The translations under genes were made by a program, and so were the position numbers. A model generated the notes under the pieces. The model was not told the origin of the DNA. It searched no databases and saw only the letters and a program-made list of their open reading frames with translations. A stretch of 64,000 nucleotides of DNA from Corydoras sp. C115 (Eukaryota > Chordata > Actinopteri > Siluriformes > Callichthyidae), in the NCBI GenBank assembly GCA_019802505.1, contig JAFMOC010000189.1, positions 886,001 through 950,000 of the forward strand, given 5' to 3'. Within the stretch, counting starts at the first letter, position 1, and each line of letters opens with the position of its first letter. Positions 10,200-22,085 of the stretch are shown here, piece after piece.

Positions 10200-13100
10200 C
10201 TGAGAGAGGTACCAAAGGGTTTAGGGTGTGGGGGGGGGGGGAGGTTGTGGGTTCAAATCCCAAGCCATCTGTAGTGTGAGCAGTGTGGGTCCATAAAATA
10301 CATGGATCAAGGTCAATTGAGTTCTCCAAATTGCCCCTTATGGAGTGTTTGTGTCTGTGTGACTGTGTGGTGTAGTAATTGGCATGTTCTCCTCTCAGCT
10401 CTAGGGATTCCCGGTTCGAATCCCAATCTGGGTGGAGTTTCCATGTTCTCCCCGAGTCCATGTGGGTTTCCTCCGGGTTCTCCGGTTTCCTCCCACAGTC
10501 CAAAAATACATGGATCAAGGTCAATTGAGTTCTCCAAATTGCCCCATATAGAGTGTTTGTGTGTGAGTGAATGTGTGCCCAGCGAAAGATTGGCGCCCTG
10601 TCCTGGGTGAATCTGCCCAGCGCACGAGATGTTCTCCCCTGGATGGGCCCCCTCGCGACCCTCATAGAGGATAATCCCTAACGCTGAGAGGAGAACATGC
10701 TAAACCACTAAGCCACCGTGCCGCCCTAAACAAACATAGTGCACTATATTATTAATAGGGAGAGATTGTGCTAAAATGAGTCGAGTTTAATTGTAAGCAT
10801 GTGAGGGTGGTACCCCGGGGTCGTTAAACAGGGGCACCTGCCTTACCCACTTCAATTGATGTAATGTATAAACGGCTGTTGGGTGTTGTAATCGATGTGT
10901 TCGGATATCGTAAACGGTGTTTGGTTTCTCACCTGCGAATGCGTAAAACATGCCTGCCGGTTTGTTCATGTAGTCTTTGCCTTTCCCCAAAGCACACAGA
11001 ATACACAGGCTGCCCAGGAGCATGAAGGCCAGGCTGAAAACCGATATGGCTGCAGCCGAGATGTTGTACTCTGAACGGAGAAGGAAACAAATGCAAATCA
11101 AGCTCTTAAAACAAAATTAAAATCAATTAAAGACCTGCTTCAGAGCCTCCCACCGCCGTGATCCTGAAAGGTCCTGGTGTTGGTAATAAACCATTCATTC
11201 ATTCATTCATTCAATATCTTCAGCTTAATCCTCTAGGACCGTTTGGGGGGGTGGGGGGTGAAGAGGATTGGTTCCCCATGCCCAACCAGGGGCGAACGTT
11301 TCAGGCACCCATGACAGAGCCTTTATCTATCACTGGGCACACTCACTCACATACACAAACACATGCTATATGGGGCAATTCAGACCTATCAATTTACCTA
11401 GAATCCACGTATTTGGACTGCGGAAGGAAACCGGAGAACCCGGAGGAAATCTACGCCCAAACATGGGGAGAACATGGAAACGTCATGTCAAATGGCTTCC
11501 CTAAACGTTTAGCGTTATTTTATTTAATGGAAGGTGTACCTCATGGATCGCGCTACGGACCCCTTTGATTCTTTGTTCCAAGATCTTCAATTCATTTATT
11601 GTCTTACGCTTTATCCTCTGTTAGGGTTGCAAGAGGGAGTTCTCCAGGGGAGAACGTTTTTGGGCAGATACACCCAGGACAGGACGCCAATCAATCGCTG
11701 GGCACTCACGCACTATATGGGGCAATTTAGAGCATTCAATTCACTTTGGGAATGTGGGAGGAAGCCCACACGGACTCGGGGAGAAGATGGAAACTCCACC
11801 CAGATTGGGATTCGAACCTGGATCCCCAGCACTGAGAGGAGAACCTGTTAATCACTAAGCCACCACACAGAGTTGGGGGGGGGTTTGGCACAGAGTTATG
11901 AGGTAATTGCGGGGAACGGCATCGCCACTTATTGTCTAATGGGAATTAAATCTGTCCGTAATCTCCTTTCACGGCCGTTATCCTCCGAGCTGCGCCGCGG
12001 TCGTGAATGTCGCTCGGCGTCTCCTCGGAGCATTGGGACTCCGACTCACTGAAGCCTTTTGCTGCATTAGGGAGATGATATGGAAATGTGCCGGGGTGGC
12101 TTGAGGGCGGGAAGGCAGACGGGCTCGCGTGCGGGCGGATCTGTGAAATCAGAGAGCAGATTCGGAGCGACAGGCGAGCCGTTCGCTTCACGGCGCCCTC
12201 GCCCCGCCAAACCGCCCGGGCTGATTCCCAGCTCCAGGTCAACCGAGACGAGACGAGAGCGGGAGGGCGGCAGATCTGCTTATTACAGCTGCTTGGACTA
12301 ATGAGGGGGGAGGGGGCAGGGGGGCGGAGCCGCAGGGGGGGGGATTCACGCTCCGAACCGTTGTGGGTTCTCTGCAGCGCGCTCGGGCCTTACAAAGGGC
12401 GACATGGAGCCGGCCGGGGTGTTTTTACGTTCACAAACGCAAAGTTGTTTTTTTGCGGCAGCAACAATGTTGTAGCTTAAAACCAATTTAGAGCTTTCAA
12501 TTCACCTTGAATCTTTGGGAGAAGTTGTAATGAATCTGATCCGTCCTGAGCATCAGATCTCAGAACCATCCATCCATTATCTTCCGCTTTATCCCCTACT
12601 AGGGTCGTGGGGGGTGGGGTTCCCCATGCCCGTCCAGGGCAGAACGTCTCGGGCCCTGGGCAGATACACCCAAGACAGGAGGGCAATCTCAGAACTAGCC
12701 TTTTTTAAATTCATTTCCTAAACCTGATACACGGGCGGCACGGTGGCTTAGTGGTTTAACATGTTCTCCTCTCAGTTCTCCTGGGGATCCATGTTCTCCC
12801 CATGTCCGTGTGGGTTTCCTCCGGGTTCTCCGGTTTCCTCCCGCAGTCCAAAAACATGGATTCAAGGTGAATGGAATGCTCTAAATTGCCCCATATAGAG
12901 AGTGCGTGTGGTGTAGTGGTTGGCATGTTCTCTTCTCAGCACTAGGGATTCCCGGTTCAAATCCCAATCTGGGTGGAGTTTCGTTTTCGTCTGGGTGGAG
13001 TTTCGTTCTCCAGTTTCGTCCCGCAGTCCAAAAACATGGATCGAGGTAATTCTCCAAATTGCCCCATATACTGTAGATTGTGTGTGTCTGTGTGAGTGAG

Positions 13101-16100
13101 TGTGTGCCCAGCGATAGACTGGCGTCCTGTCCTGGGTGTGTCAGCCCAGCGCCCGGGACGTTCTCCCCTGGATGGGCATGGGGAACCCCCCCCCACGCGA
13201 CCCTAGTAGAGGATAAAGTGGAAGATAACGGATGGAAATCTGATATAGATTTAAACGTTTTCCTCACGTAGTGCACCTCCACTCCACTCTTGGGGGTGGG
13301 GGGGGGGGTGTTAATAATGCCGAATAATCATGTCCGGATGATCACCGCCAGCGGATTTGCTCAGACGAGGTGGAACGAGTGCAGCGCGCTGTAAGACTTC
13401 CAGAATAATACAATGAATAATTAACGGTGACAGGATGGCTCACTAACTACCAGGCTCCGTCCCGTCATCCACCGATCCTCCGACGCCTTTCAGCCAAGCA
13501 TGAGAAATGTGTATCACCCACACTTACCCCCCCACCACCACCACCAACAAATTCCCCCGTCAGACAATCCTCCCAAGAGCAATACGAGAAATACAAAACC
13601 GCCCCAGCGTCGTCTCCATTTATATCTGCATCAGTGTTGAGGCTTAATTTTAGTGTTATTCATAGTTAGACTAAGAATTATAGGGCCAACAGTGGGGATT
13701 TGGCAGACTGCACCCTCACCCTTATACTTTGACGGAAACAATTTACGTATCTGGAGAAACGGTCTGTAATTCCAGAAGTACAGAGTCCATCTCTACAGCA
13801 AGTGGAGCTGAAATAATGGACTCTTTTGCTTCTGGAGGCAACAAGCTGTATCTAATAAAGTGGCCGGCGGGAAACGGCAGGAATATTCCTTAAGGAGGTT
13901 CTACAGAATCGTCTTACCTCTCTGTGTTTTAACTTCGAAGATCTCCGAATCAAGTCCAGGAGTGAAGTGTCTGAAGTAGGAGCAGTTGACGTCTGTGAGA
14001 AAAAAAAAATTATCATCGAACGTTTATTATTTACTGAGAATTAACCCAAATCTTTAATTGATCTACTAATCTTAACGGTTGAATGATTACATTAGGACTC
14101 ATGGGTAATGGATCGTAACCCTGTCACCACCGCTACAGTCTATGATATATAATTAAATTTAATTGGTCGCTGGGTGGTTGAGGTGTTGAGCCATCAGTTT
14201 GCAGGTTGTGATCAAGGCCCTTAGCCCTCGTTGCATATTAAATCATCAGCACTAAACCTGTTTTTATAAACTGTAAATTGGCCACTAGATGGCCGTGTTT
14301 GATTGTTTACGGGAACCAGAATCCTGTTACTCAGCGATCAGCTTTCATCGCTGAAGAGCAGATTATTAACGATTTGTTTTTTCACTAAATGCATAAACGA
14401 CCTTGTGAAATTGTGAAATCACACGCTGTGCACTCTCTATTCACCCCTGAACACTCTTTAAATTTGACTTTATTCATTTCCTATGAAAAAAAATCTTTTT
14501 TTTTTTTTTTTTTATTTAAAATGTAAAAATTTTTTTAAATAGTGTAACTCACGTCAAACACGTGGAAAAAAAAATCATAAAAAAACACATTTTTTGTCCC
14601 ATTTACTTGTAGCAAAGCCGTTTTAAATCTAACCTGTCCTGACCATTGATGTGACCACGGCAGACGGCCTATTACCCGGCCACGCCCACTTTTTGACCTC
14701 GCTCACTTTACGTATGCACTGTATTGCTTGGATGTACGTATGCACTGTCTCCTACCTCTGTCTAATTCTTGCTCTGCACATGCTATTACACTCGTGAACT
14801 TGATGTTGGGTTGCGTAGTTGCGGTTCTCTATAGCACCTCGTTCCTGGAGAGCGTGGTTTTGTTCCACTGTGAAATGTCCACCACTTTATATTGTTGGAA
14901 CGTCAAATAAAACCACTTGGAACTTGAAGCTTGGTCCCATGACGCCATCTGTCACTCTGGGATCGGTGGGTTAATCAGAACATGTTCTCTTTTGTTTTAT
15001 GGCAGGTTTTCTACTTGAGGAAACCAATCAGCCTTGTGACCCGAAGGCTCTAGTGCCCTTGGTCAAGGCCCCTAACAACTCCCATTGGTCCCTGGGCGCC
15101 ACAGATCACTTGATTACTCTTACGTCGCCCTTTTGTTCTCATGATGTAATAACCGAAATCATTTCCATTTACAAATTGGCGTCCCACAAACAAGCGCGTG
15201 CCCGTTTCGTAATGGAACACGTTCCGCGGCGCGTCTCGCGAGCAATCTAATCTTCAAACGCGCAGATTTGCAGAAGACGTGAAACGTAATGTGTTTTCTA
15301 TCATTCGGTTTGTTCATCATGGAACGGCAGCGTTGTCGTGGCGTTTATTTGTTCGCCCGCGCGGCGGCAACCGCCCGAAGGGCTTTCAGTACCGATTCAA
15401 AACAGAACAGGGTCAATAATGAACCACCCCCCACCCCGCCCCCCCACCCTCAACGCCATTTTTCCTGAAGTCTTCCGTCGGAAGAAAAGCCCCAAAGCAA
15501 CGGGAAACAATAAGCGGCGAGGTCGGGCTAATTGCAGCAGTGAATGCTGGGACTTCAGAGTGCGCCGCCTTAAAAGTGCGGCGAGGAGCCACATGGCTCG
15601 CCTCTGATTAGTCACGGCCTTCGTTGGCCTAGATGGGCATTTCTGACCACGCAGTCCAACTAATCAATAATAACTGGATCAATTATTATTATTATTATTA
15701 TTGTGATGATGTGATGTTAAATAATCATGAACGTAAGTCCAGCTCTAAATATTAAAAACGTGACTCGTTTACTAAATCTAAACTATTAACTAACCCTCTT
15801 TAAATAATTTAACTAACCCGCTGTTAATAATCAGAACCTGGTGATCTTCAGGAGGATCAACACTTCATAAAGGCTCAATCGAGCAACACGCCCTGCGGTC
15901 GGACCGTGAACGTGACGACGTGCGAGTTTGATGTACCGCTGGGTTCCAAAAGGAACATAATTGAAGACCTTGGATCGGAACGCGGGGTAACGGTGACGGG
16001 CCGCCTTGTCCACGCCGAGTGCCAGGTCACGTTCTGAGACTATAATGGTTTTATTGCTTACAAACTATGCCTGCAGGCACCCGGGGGCGGGACGCCGATC

Positions 16101-19100
16101 GACCCGCCTGAGCAGCGGAACCCCAAATTTAGGGCGTGTAAATAGTCAGCTGTCCAGTTAAAGACGTTGGACGGATTAGGGCTTCAGCTTCGAAACATCT
16201 AATCCTGAACATGGCGTCCTTTCATCTTTAGGTTCAGACTTAACGACTCACGGAACTGCGGTTCTGTCTCGATTAGATGTTAAATGTTTGCGTCCCATCT
16301 CTCCATCCATTATGTTCTGCTTCATCCTCTACTAGGGTCCCGGAAAGGGTACCCCATGCTCATTTAGGGGAGAACGTCTCGGGCGCTGGGCAGATACACC
16401 CAGGACAGAGTGCCAATCTATCACTGGGCACACACTCACACACACACAGACACACTCTCTTTGGGGCAATTTGGAGAATTCAACTGACCTTGATCCATGT
16501 TTTTGGACTGTGGGAGGAAACCGGAGAACCCGGAGGAAACCCATGCGGACACGGGGAGAACATGGAAACTCCACCCAGAATGGGATTCGAACCGGGAAAC
16601 CACAGTGCTGAGAGGAGAACATGCCAAACACTAAGTGGTAATTAATGAATTTTGTTTTCTATGGATAAATTGCCCATTTTATTCTTCACAAGCACAATTA
16701 ATTTAAGATGAAGTCGTTTAATTCGATATCGGGGTGTTTTTCTTTTTTAAAAAGATTTTTTTTGGATATTTTGATTGTTATCGTATTCTTTTGCGATAAT
16801 CATTTTGAGCGTTGGTGCAGTTCTGTACTCGGGTTAGCACGGCGTGACTGTTAATGTGCTAAAACTGAACGTGATTGGTCGGATGCCGATCAGTGAGGAG
16901 CCCAGAATTCGCCCCATTAATTGGACACTGGCACGGATCTGAGCGCAGCCCCTCATCCTCCTCCACTCTTTAACTGAAGCTCACAGGAATCCGGGCGCCC
17001 GACGGTTCCGCCGGTCCGGTGCGGATCGCGGCCCGGCCGCGTGTTTGCGTGTGGTGGGGGTGGGTGTCGGCCAGCTGTCGAGCAAAAGCCCGCACTCGAT
17101 CCCTCCTCCGTGTCTCACCGGACAGCTGACTATTTACACAGCCTAAATTTAGGGATTTCCCTGGCCGTGTCATTTTTATTGACTCGCTCCCAAATAGCCC
17201 TGGCATTTAATGGTTTCTGCAAAGACACCACGCGTCTTTACATTTCACTTTTTATCTCGCCATATTAAAAAAAGACAAAAACAAAAAAAGCTCCATCGGT
17301 AAAATAGGATTCAGCGAATCGGGAAGCGATGACGACGCTGTGATTCGTTTACAGAAAACGAGCGTGGATTAGGATTAGAGCGAATGAAGCTCACCTGAGC
17401 TCATCGTGAGTCAGGATTAAGGTGAAACACGGTTCGGATGGTTCTTTAAAGCTCCACCGTGGAATAATGAATAAATGATCTCACGTTCCTTAATAAGGGC
17501 GGCACGGTGGCTTAGTGGTTTAGCATGTTCTCCTAATCTGGGTGGAGTTTCCATGTTCTCCCCTGTGTGTCCGTGTGGGTTTCCTCCGGGTTCTCCGGTT
17601 TCCTCCCATAGTCCAAAAACATGGATCAAGGTCAATTGAATTCTCCAAATTGCCCCATATAGAGTGTGTCTTTGTGAGTGAGTGTGTGTGTGCCCAGTGA
17701 TAGATTGGCGCCCTGTCCTGGGTGTATCTGCCCAGCGCCCGAGACGTTCTCCCCTGGATGGGCATGGGGAACCCCCCCGCGACCCTAGTAGAAGATAAAG
17801 CGGAAGATAATGGACGGATGGACGTTCATTAATAAACCCCTGCATCGCAGTAATGACCTGAACGTGGAACTCTAACTCGTGTTTGGAACCCTGGATATCC
17901 ATCCATCCATTATTTTCTGCTTTATCCTCCACTAGGGTTGCGGGGGGGTTCCCCCATGCCCATCAAGGGGAGAACGTCTGATACACACAAGAGAGGATGC
18001 CAATCTATGAGCGAACACTCACTCACACAGACACACTCTATATGGGGCAATTTAGAGAATTCAATGTACTCCACCCAGATCAGGATTCGGACCTGGAACC
18101 CCAGCGCCGAGAAGGGAACATGCCAACCACTAGGGCAGCATTTCAAGGCTATAATAAAACACACTTTAAACTGAGCCTCTGTCCTCACAAGGTTGCCTTT
18201 CCTTAAAAAACAATGTGACAGGGAGTTTTTCCCTGCCGCTGTCACGTCATCGTGCTCTTTCAGATGCGATGTACTGTTACAAAAAAGCAATGTATAAACA
18301 AATTAATTGAACTTGGTTAACCTAATTCTCAAATGTTATACCATCCATCCATTATCTTTTGCTTTATCCTCTACTAGGGTCGAGGGAGGGGGGTAGAACA
18401 TGCCCATCCAGGGTAGAACGTTTCGGGCGCTGGGCAGATACACCCAGGACAGGTCGCCAATCTATCGCTGTACACACACTGACTCACACAGACACACGCT
18501 ATATGGGGCAATTTGGAGAACTCAATTGACTTGATCCATGTTTTTGGACTGTGGGAGGAAACCGGAGAACGGGGAGAACATGCAAATTCCACCCAGATTG
18601 GGGTTCGAACCGGGAATCCCCAGTGCTGAGAGGAGAACATGCCAACCATTTAGCCACCGTGCCGCCGCCAAATGTTATACCTGATATTTAAATTCAATTA
18701 AAACCCTTCAGCCAATATTTCATTTTTATTTCATGCACCATAAAAATGAATAAATTTAATCAATTCTCCTTGAACCCTTGACAATGCATCTTGTTTTCAT
18801 AGCACCGGTGCTCCTGAGGTTCCGGGAACCATTATGACGTAAAGAGATCCCGTCTGTAATCTGTTTCCCATTGTGTTGAAGGTTACTACCCAACAGAAAC
18901 TCAAGCCGCAGCTAATTAGGCTTCCATTCTGACTTACAAACGAGTTTAATCTCAGCCTGACTTGGCTGGGTTTTGGGAGAGCTCAGACCATGTGACTTAA
19001 TTCCGACGGATTTGAAACTTCCAGAACAAGCTGACCCCTGAACCTTCGTTTCATTCAGTTCCGCTTTGGGATGAGGAACCGGCGTATGGTCCTGGAACTC

Positions 19101-19747
19101 ACTGTACTGCGATGCGGAGTTTGTCGTCTTGAGCGCATTGTGTTAATGCGAGGACGCCGGTGTCCGTTACAGATTTTAAGATTTATCGCGCTGTTCTGTT
19201 CGGAGCTCCATGAAACGCCATGCCTCCACAAAACAAACATTAATTACTCTCTGGGAGCGCGAACTTCTCACTTAACGGGCCGTCTGAGATCGGCGGGATC
19301 ACATGTCCGTTCTTAAGCCACGCCGTGTTTACGCTGCGGTGTCACAGAAACCCCCGGCAGCGTCCAAACCCCCAGCGTTGGACTGTTATTCATTTGATTT
19401 AAAACGGTTTATTGGATTGGACGTTTAAAAAATTTTAATAGCTAAAATTGCGCTGCATGGAACCCCGCCGAACATATCAGCAATAAGCATAGTCCGCGTG
19501 ACTGGGCCTCACCTCCCGGAGAGCTGATTGGTCCACAGCCCTTGTCCACGCGCTCCTGGTCGCCGATGTAAATCTGCTTCTTGCAGAGCTTCCACAAGCC
19601 GAAATGCGCCGCCTCGCAGGTGCTGTTGACCGCCGTGACCTGCGGGCTCAGCACGGCCCAGTGGTCGCTCACCACGGCCGTGAACATGCACACCATGCCC
19701 ACCAGGAGCAGCACATAGGTGATCTTGACTTTGGTGCGCCGGTGCAT
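9967..19747 (-). CDS. cacng1: Voltage-dependent calcium channel gamma-1 subunit (skeletal muscle)
   Basis: Four-TM subunit of the skeletal-muscle L-type channel (CaV1.1 complex). Exons: 19513-19747, 13918-13992, 10933-11070, 9967-10199, giving 681 nt and 226 aa (human 222). DHWAVLSP and CEAAHFGLWKLC match gamma-1 and not the TARPs. Sequons lie at Asn41 and Asn81 (NCSYFRHF). TM2 follows EYNISAAAI. SLEVMRQSVKRMIESEDTVW and SWSFACACTAF define TM3/TM4. The tail is short (NPWETCMDAEPEQMD) with no PDZ ligand, as in gamma-1. Gamma-6 is less likely because of near identity to gamma-1 around EVMRQSVKRMI. Intron 1 is 5.5 kb and holds an inverted pair of MEF2/E-box modules. Confidence 0.96.
10301..10366 (+). 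mobile_element. V-SINE-like fragment
   Basis: A central 66-bp piece (catggatcaaggtcaattga) lies directly before a longer copy, just upstream of cacng1 exon 4 in the intron. Confidence 0.55.
10367..10672 (+). mobile_element. V-SINE-like element in cacng1 intron 3
   Basis: A box and B box (GGTTCGAATCC) are intact. The 3' end stops at catagaggata and meets an inverted head at 10673. Confidence 0.8.
10673..10726 (-). mobile_element. V-SINE-like head fragment, inverted
   Basis: Only the first 54 bp of the family are present, ending at the 5' terminus ccgtgccgccct. It makes a partial foldback with the copy before it. Confidence 0.65.
10933..11070 (-). CDS. cacng1: cacng1 exon 3
   Basis: The exon is 138 nt, encoding EYNISAAAISVFSLAFMLLG through PAGMFYAFAG (TM2 and the start of TM3). 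The acceptor is gttcag and the donor gtgaga. Confidence 0.95.
11191..11480 (-). mobile_element. V-SINE-like element, head missing
   Basis: It has a cattcattcattcattcatt tail (ATGA type) and the body up to acatggggagaacatgg. It lies in cacng1 intron 2. Confidence 0.75.
11591..11866 (-). mobile_element. V-SINE-like element
   Basis: The copy is shortened internally but reaches the head (ctaagccaccac). It follows a 30-bp sequence (gtgtacctcatggatcgc) also found at 7530. Confidence 0.75.
12481..12691 (-). mobile_element. V-SINE-like fragments
   Basis: A 40-bp central piece at 12481-12520 precedes a 3' piece at 12566-12691 (catccatccattatcttccg to gacaggagggcaatc). This is probably one rearranged copy. 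Confidence 0.55.
12733..12908 (+). mobile_element. V-SINE-like element, 3'-truncated
   Basis: An intact head is present, but the B-box region is deleted. The copy stops after ccccatatagag, where a second copy begins. Confidence 0.7.
12909..13235 (+). mobile_element. V-SINE-like element
   Basis: It follows the previous copy in tandem and has a local duplication of tctgggtggagtttcgttt. The tail is gataacggatgg. Confidence 0.75.
13918..13992 (-). CDS. cacng1: cacng1 exon 2
   Basis: The exon is 75 nt, encoding DVNCSYFRHFTPGLDSEIFE and VKTQR of loop 1. The acceptor is ctcacag after a T-rich tract and the donor gtaaga. It is too short to stand out by length and was found by homology. Confidence 0.93.
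14240..14395 (+). repeat. Dispersed CTCF-core repeat, copy B
   Basis: The copy holds CCACTAGATGGCCG at 14282-14295, a perfect match to the first 12 positions of the CTCF core, and tcctgttactcagcgatcag. The aaaaaccgg part is lost. Confidence 0.65.
14620..14935 (+). mobile_element. Second copy of the LINE 3' tail
   Basis: The segment shares with 5760-5899 the strings for gcacctcgttcctgg, ttccactgtgaaa and tttatattgt, and ends caaataaaaccacttggaacttg. It contains no ORF of note. Confidence 0.6.
16121..16158 (+). promoter_or_regulatory. MEF2/E-box module, copy 1 (cacng1 intron 1)
   Basis: The segment holds an AAATTTAGG core, TAAATAG and the E-box CAGCTG within 38 bp. Nearly the same string occurs inverted at 17117-17154. 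MEF2 plus E-box pairs are typical of skeletal-muscle enhancers, and the host gene is the muscle gamma-1 subunit. Function is inferred only. Confidence 0.45.
16303..16638 (-). mobile_element. V-SINE-like element in cacng1 intron 1
   Basis: The copy is nearly full length, from ccatccattatgttctgc to gccaaacactaag. It lies between the two MEF2/E-box modules. Confidence 0.8.
17117..17154 (-). promoter_or_regulatory. MEF2/E-box module, copy 2 (inverted)
   Basis: This is the reverse-complement partner of 16121-16158. It contains CAGCTG, CTATTTAC and a perfect MEF2-type CTAAATTTAG. A second CAGCTG lies about 50 bp upstream. The flanking text to 17210 is unique-looking. Confidence 0.45.
17497..17822 (+). 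mobile_element. V-SINE-like element
   Basis: Head and tail are present, but about 30 bp including the B box is deleted. The short flank ttaataa recurs on both sides. Confidence 0.8.
17898..18148 (-). mobile_element. V-SINE-like element, internally deleted
   Basis: The tail is catccatccattattttctg. The segment normally between gaattcaa and ctccacccaga is missing. Confidence 0.75.
18160..18255 (+). mobile_element. Fragment of the LINE-like 3' repeat
   Basis: The fragment contains gtcctcacaaggttgc and gggagtttttccctgcc, the same wording as the foldback arms at 20628-20945. It is a short relic with no coding capacity. Confidence 0.6.
18342..18669 (-). mobile_element. V-SINE-like element with 11-bp target duplication
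   Basis: The full-length copy is flanked by AAATGTTATAC on both sides (18331-18341 and 18670-18680). This is direct evidence of retroposition. Confidence 0.9.
18681..19512. other. cacng1 intron 1, SINE-free part near exon 1
   Basis: No repeat or extra exon recognised. The short plus-strand frame at 19071-19316 has no family resemblance. Confidence 0.5.
19513..19747 (-). CDS. cacng1: cacng1 exon 1
   Basis: The exon is 235 nt: TM1, then the loop with the NST sequon and GLWKLC, ending at CGPISSPG. The donor is GGGAG|gtgagg. The start MHRRTKVKIT is the only ATG in frame before TM1. Confidence 0.94.
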
Positions 19748-20180
19748 GGTCGCTCAGCCGTCGTCGGGTCTCTTCCGCCTTCCGAGCCGTCTGCTCTGCC
19801 GTATCCCACGGCCTTCTCTCCGGGGTCGAGCGCGATTGTGTCCGTGCGGGACGGCCGGGCGCCTTCCCCTGCAGCTCAGAGTGCTGATGGACTGAGACAG
19901 CCACATGGCACCGGCTTTGAATTCTGGGAGGGAGAGGGCCTTCGGAGCGGCACGCAGCTGTCGATGTACATCAGAAAAGTTGATGACCAAACACACGGGC
20001 TCATCTGTGCAAGCTTTTTTCGGGGGGGGGCGGGTCGGGCGGGTGTTGTATGTGATGGTCTATAAATACCTGACGCGTATACAGAAGTGAGACGGGCTGC
20101 ATATCGGGTTGCGATGCGATGGCGTGTCCGGCCACAAACAATATTTCAATAAATAAATAAATAAATCCCCCTTTATTCTG

Positions 20181-20253
20181 GAGAATAACGTTTGTTGTAA
20201 TGTTATAATGAGAATAACGTTTGTTGTAATGTTATAATGAGAATAACGTTTGT
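20181..20253 (+). repeat. 29-bp tandem repeat, 2.5 copies
   Basis: The unit starts gagaataacgtttgttgtaa and repeats exactly at 20181, 20210 and (partial) 20239. It lies in the spacer upstream of cacng1. Confidence 0.85.
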
Positions 20254-20627
20254 GCGGGCCACGAACAATATGAAACAAGCGATGTTTTCTCCAAAAGTCT
20301 GAGGTTGCTGATATAAAGTTGATATAAACTTCCCACTGATTTATTTTAGTGGTGGTTTTATTGTTTTATTGTAGTTTTTTGGTTGTTTCCCGTCGTTCCG
20401 CCTTCACGGCGACTTGTTGGGCGGTGTGTTGTGACGGCTTTCGTTTTTTTTTTACCTCGTTGTGACGTCTTGTCCGTTTCCGATGGAGACCGAGAACTGC
20501 GAAACGAATGAACATCACGTACAACGAAATTACAGAACTAAAAATTTATTTACTTTACAAAAACACAAACAATGCCCAAAGACGGCGAGACAACGTTTAC
20601 GTTACGTTACGACCAATCAGACAGAAC

Positions 20628-20945
20628 GTGGTAGGTTACTCTACAGAGGAGAATGAGGTCCCCACTGAGACTCGGTCCTCACAAGGTTTCCGCTTTAAAA
20701 AAAACAACTTAACGGGAAGTTTTATCTTGCCACTGGCGCTTCGTCTTGCCTTTTGGGGGTTCAGGCTCGGAACTCGGTACAGCCGCTTCGAGACGATGTA
20801 TTTACGAGCCTGAACCCAAAAAGAGCAAGCCGAAGCGACAGTGGCAAGACAAAACTTTTAAGGAAGAACCCTTGTTAGGACCGAGGCACTCGTATTCCCG
20901 TGTGAGGGTACCTACCCGTTCCGCCTGACTGGCCGTTTGTAAACG
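20628..20945. repeat. Foldback pair of a LINE-like 3' segment
   Basis: The left arm (about 20628-20770) and right arm (about 20808-20945) are reverse complements with roughly 80% agreement by eye, separated by a loop of about 40 bp. Both carry the fish repeat wording with ggtcctcacaaggtttc and cttgccactg. A third, direct copy lies at 18160-18255. Confidence 0.75.
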
Positions 20946-21930
20946 TTCCCTCGGCTTCATCATCGTGTTTATTCCATTTAATTGTAAATAGTTTTTAATT
21001 TTTGTCGTTTTGCCGCTCATGTTCATTTGTTTGGCGCTTCTCGGCGTGCGGCGGTGTCAGGATTATCGACCCGGGGGGGAAGCAGTGTGAACAAAAAGAT
21101 GTCTGATTTTATTGAAAATGAAAGCGGGGAGAAATGACAGCACGGCTCGGAACACGCGTCTTTTCCACGATGTCGGTAAACCGGGGGGGTTACACAGAAA
21201 CGGCAGAGCGCGAGTGTCGCGGTCGTTAAACAGCATTGTTTCCGCTTCATCGGCAGAGATCGTGGCTGGGTCTGTACAGGGGTGAGGGGGGTACCGGGGA
21301 GGAGAATTGCCTCTGTGTTTATTAAGCGTTGCCACGAAGGTACCGGTGGGGAATAGAGGGATATTTCCTCCGGTAATGTCGTCGCGTTATGAGACAATTT
21401 CACAGCATCCACAGAGAAGCAACTGTCCGCGTATGATTGATCACGGCAATAACGCACCGTAACGAATCGTCTTATTGGCAGTCCTGTCTTTGCGCGTCGT
21501 CCGTAAGCATCCCGCCACAGCTTATTACTTTTTTTTAATTACCCATTTTCTCCAAGTTCCTAGAAATCCGCGCCGAATCGTCTGCGAGCGTTTCGGGGAC
21601 GCTGCACCGGAGTCGGCGCCGCGTCCCACATTAAAGCACCACCCCGCGGATCCCGTAATGCGTTCTGCGCCGGTGCCGGATCGACTCTGTGTGTTCTAAG
21701 GCAATCAGGGTTGCTTCATTAGTCAAGACGCTCCTCTACAGAACAACAACGTCGGGGGACGTTGCGTAAGCTGCCGGCTGCACGCGGCTCGCTAATAAGA
21801 CCATATGTTCCAACGTTTGCTCTTTGAAAAGCGGTTACAAAAGTTCAGATCGGCAGCCGAGACACAAGAACCCACCATCAGCGTCTCCCTGAGGACAGAG
21901 TCGCGTATCGTCCTGGAAATTAATATAAGA
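20946..21930. other. Spacer upstream of cacng1
   Basis: SINE-free and moderately CpG-rich, without a recognisable coding exon. Probably the far upstream region of cacng1. Confidence 0.45.
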
Positions 21931-22085
21931 ACTTAGTGGTTTAGCATGTTCTCCTCCATCAGCGCCGGGGATCTAGGTTCAAACCCCAATCTGGGTGGAG
22001 TTTCCATGTTCCCTGTCCGTGTGGGTTCTCTCCCACCCTCCAGATACATGGATTCGAGGTAAATAGGATGCTCTGAATTGTCCCA
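21931..22085 (+). mobile_element. V-SINE-like element, truncated
   Basis: A 5' half begins acttagtggtttagcatg. It stops at gctctgaattgtccca against the next copy. Confidence 0.7.

Larger units (their letters stand above)
13993..16120. other. cacng1 intron 1, left part
   Basis: The tract contains copy B of the CTCF-core repeat and a LINE tail, otherwise unrecognised DNA. 15240-15610 is CpG-rich. No further exon is needed for the 226-aa frame. Confidence 0.5.

Noticed and set aside
9967..10665. 232-codon minus-strand frame as one exon
   Set aside because: Only 9967-10199 is cacng1 exon 4. The N-terminal remainder translates an intronic SINE.
11958..12480. Overlapping short frames in GC-rich DNA of cacng1 intron 2
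   Set aside because: No family resemblance, and no exon is needed between 11070 and 13918.
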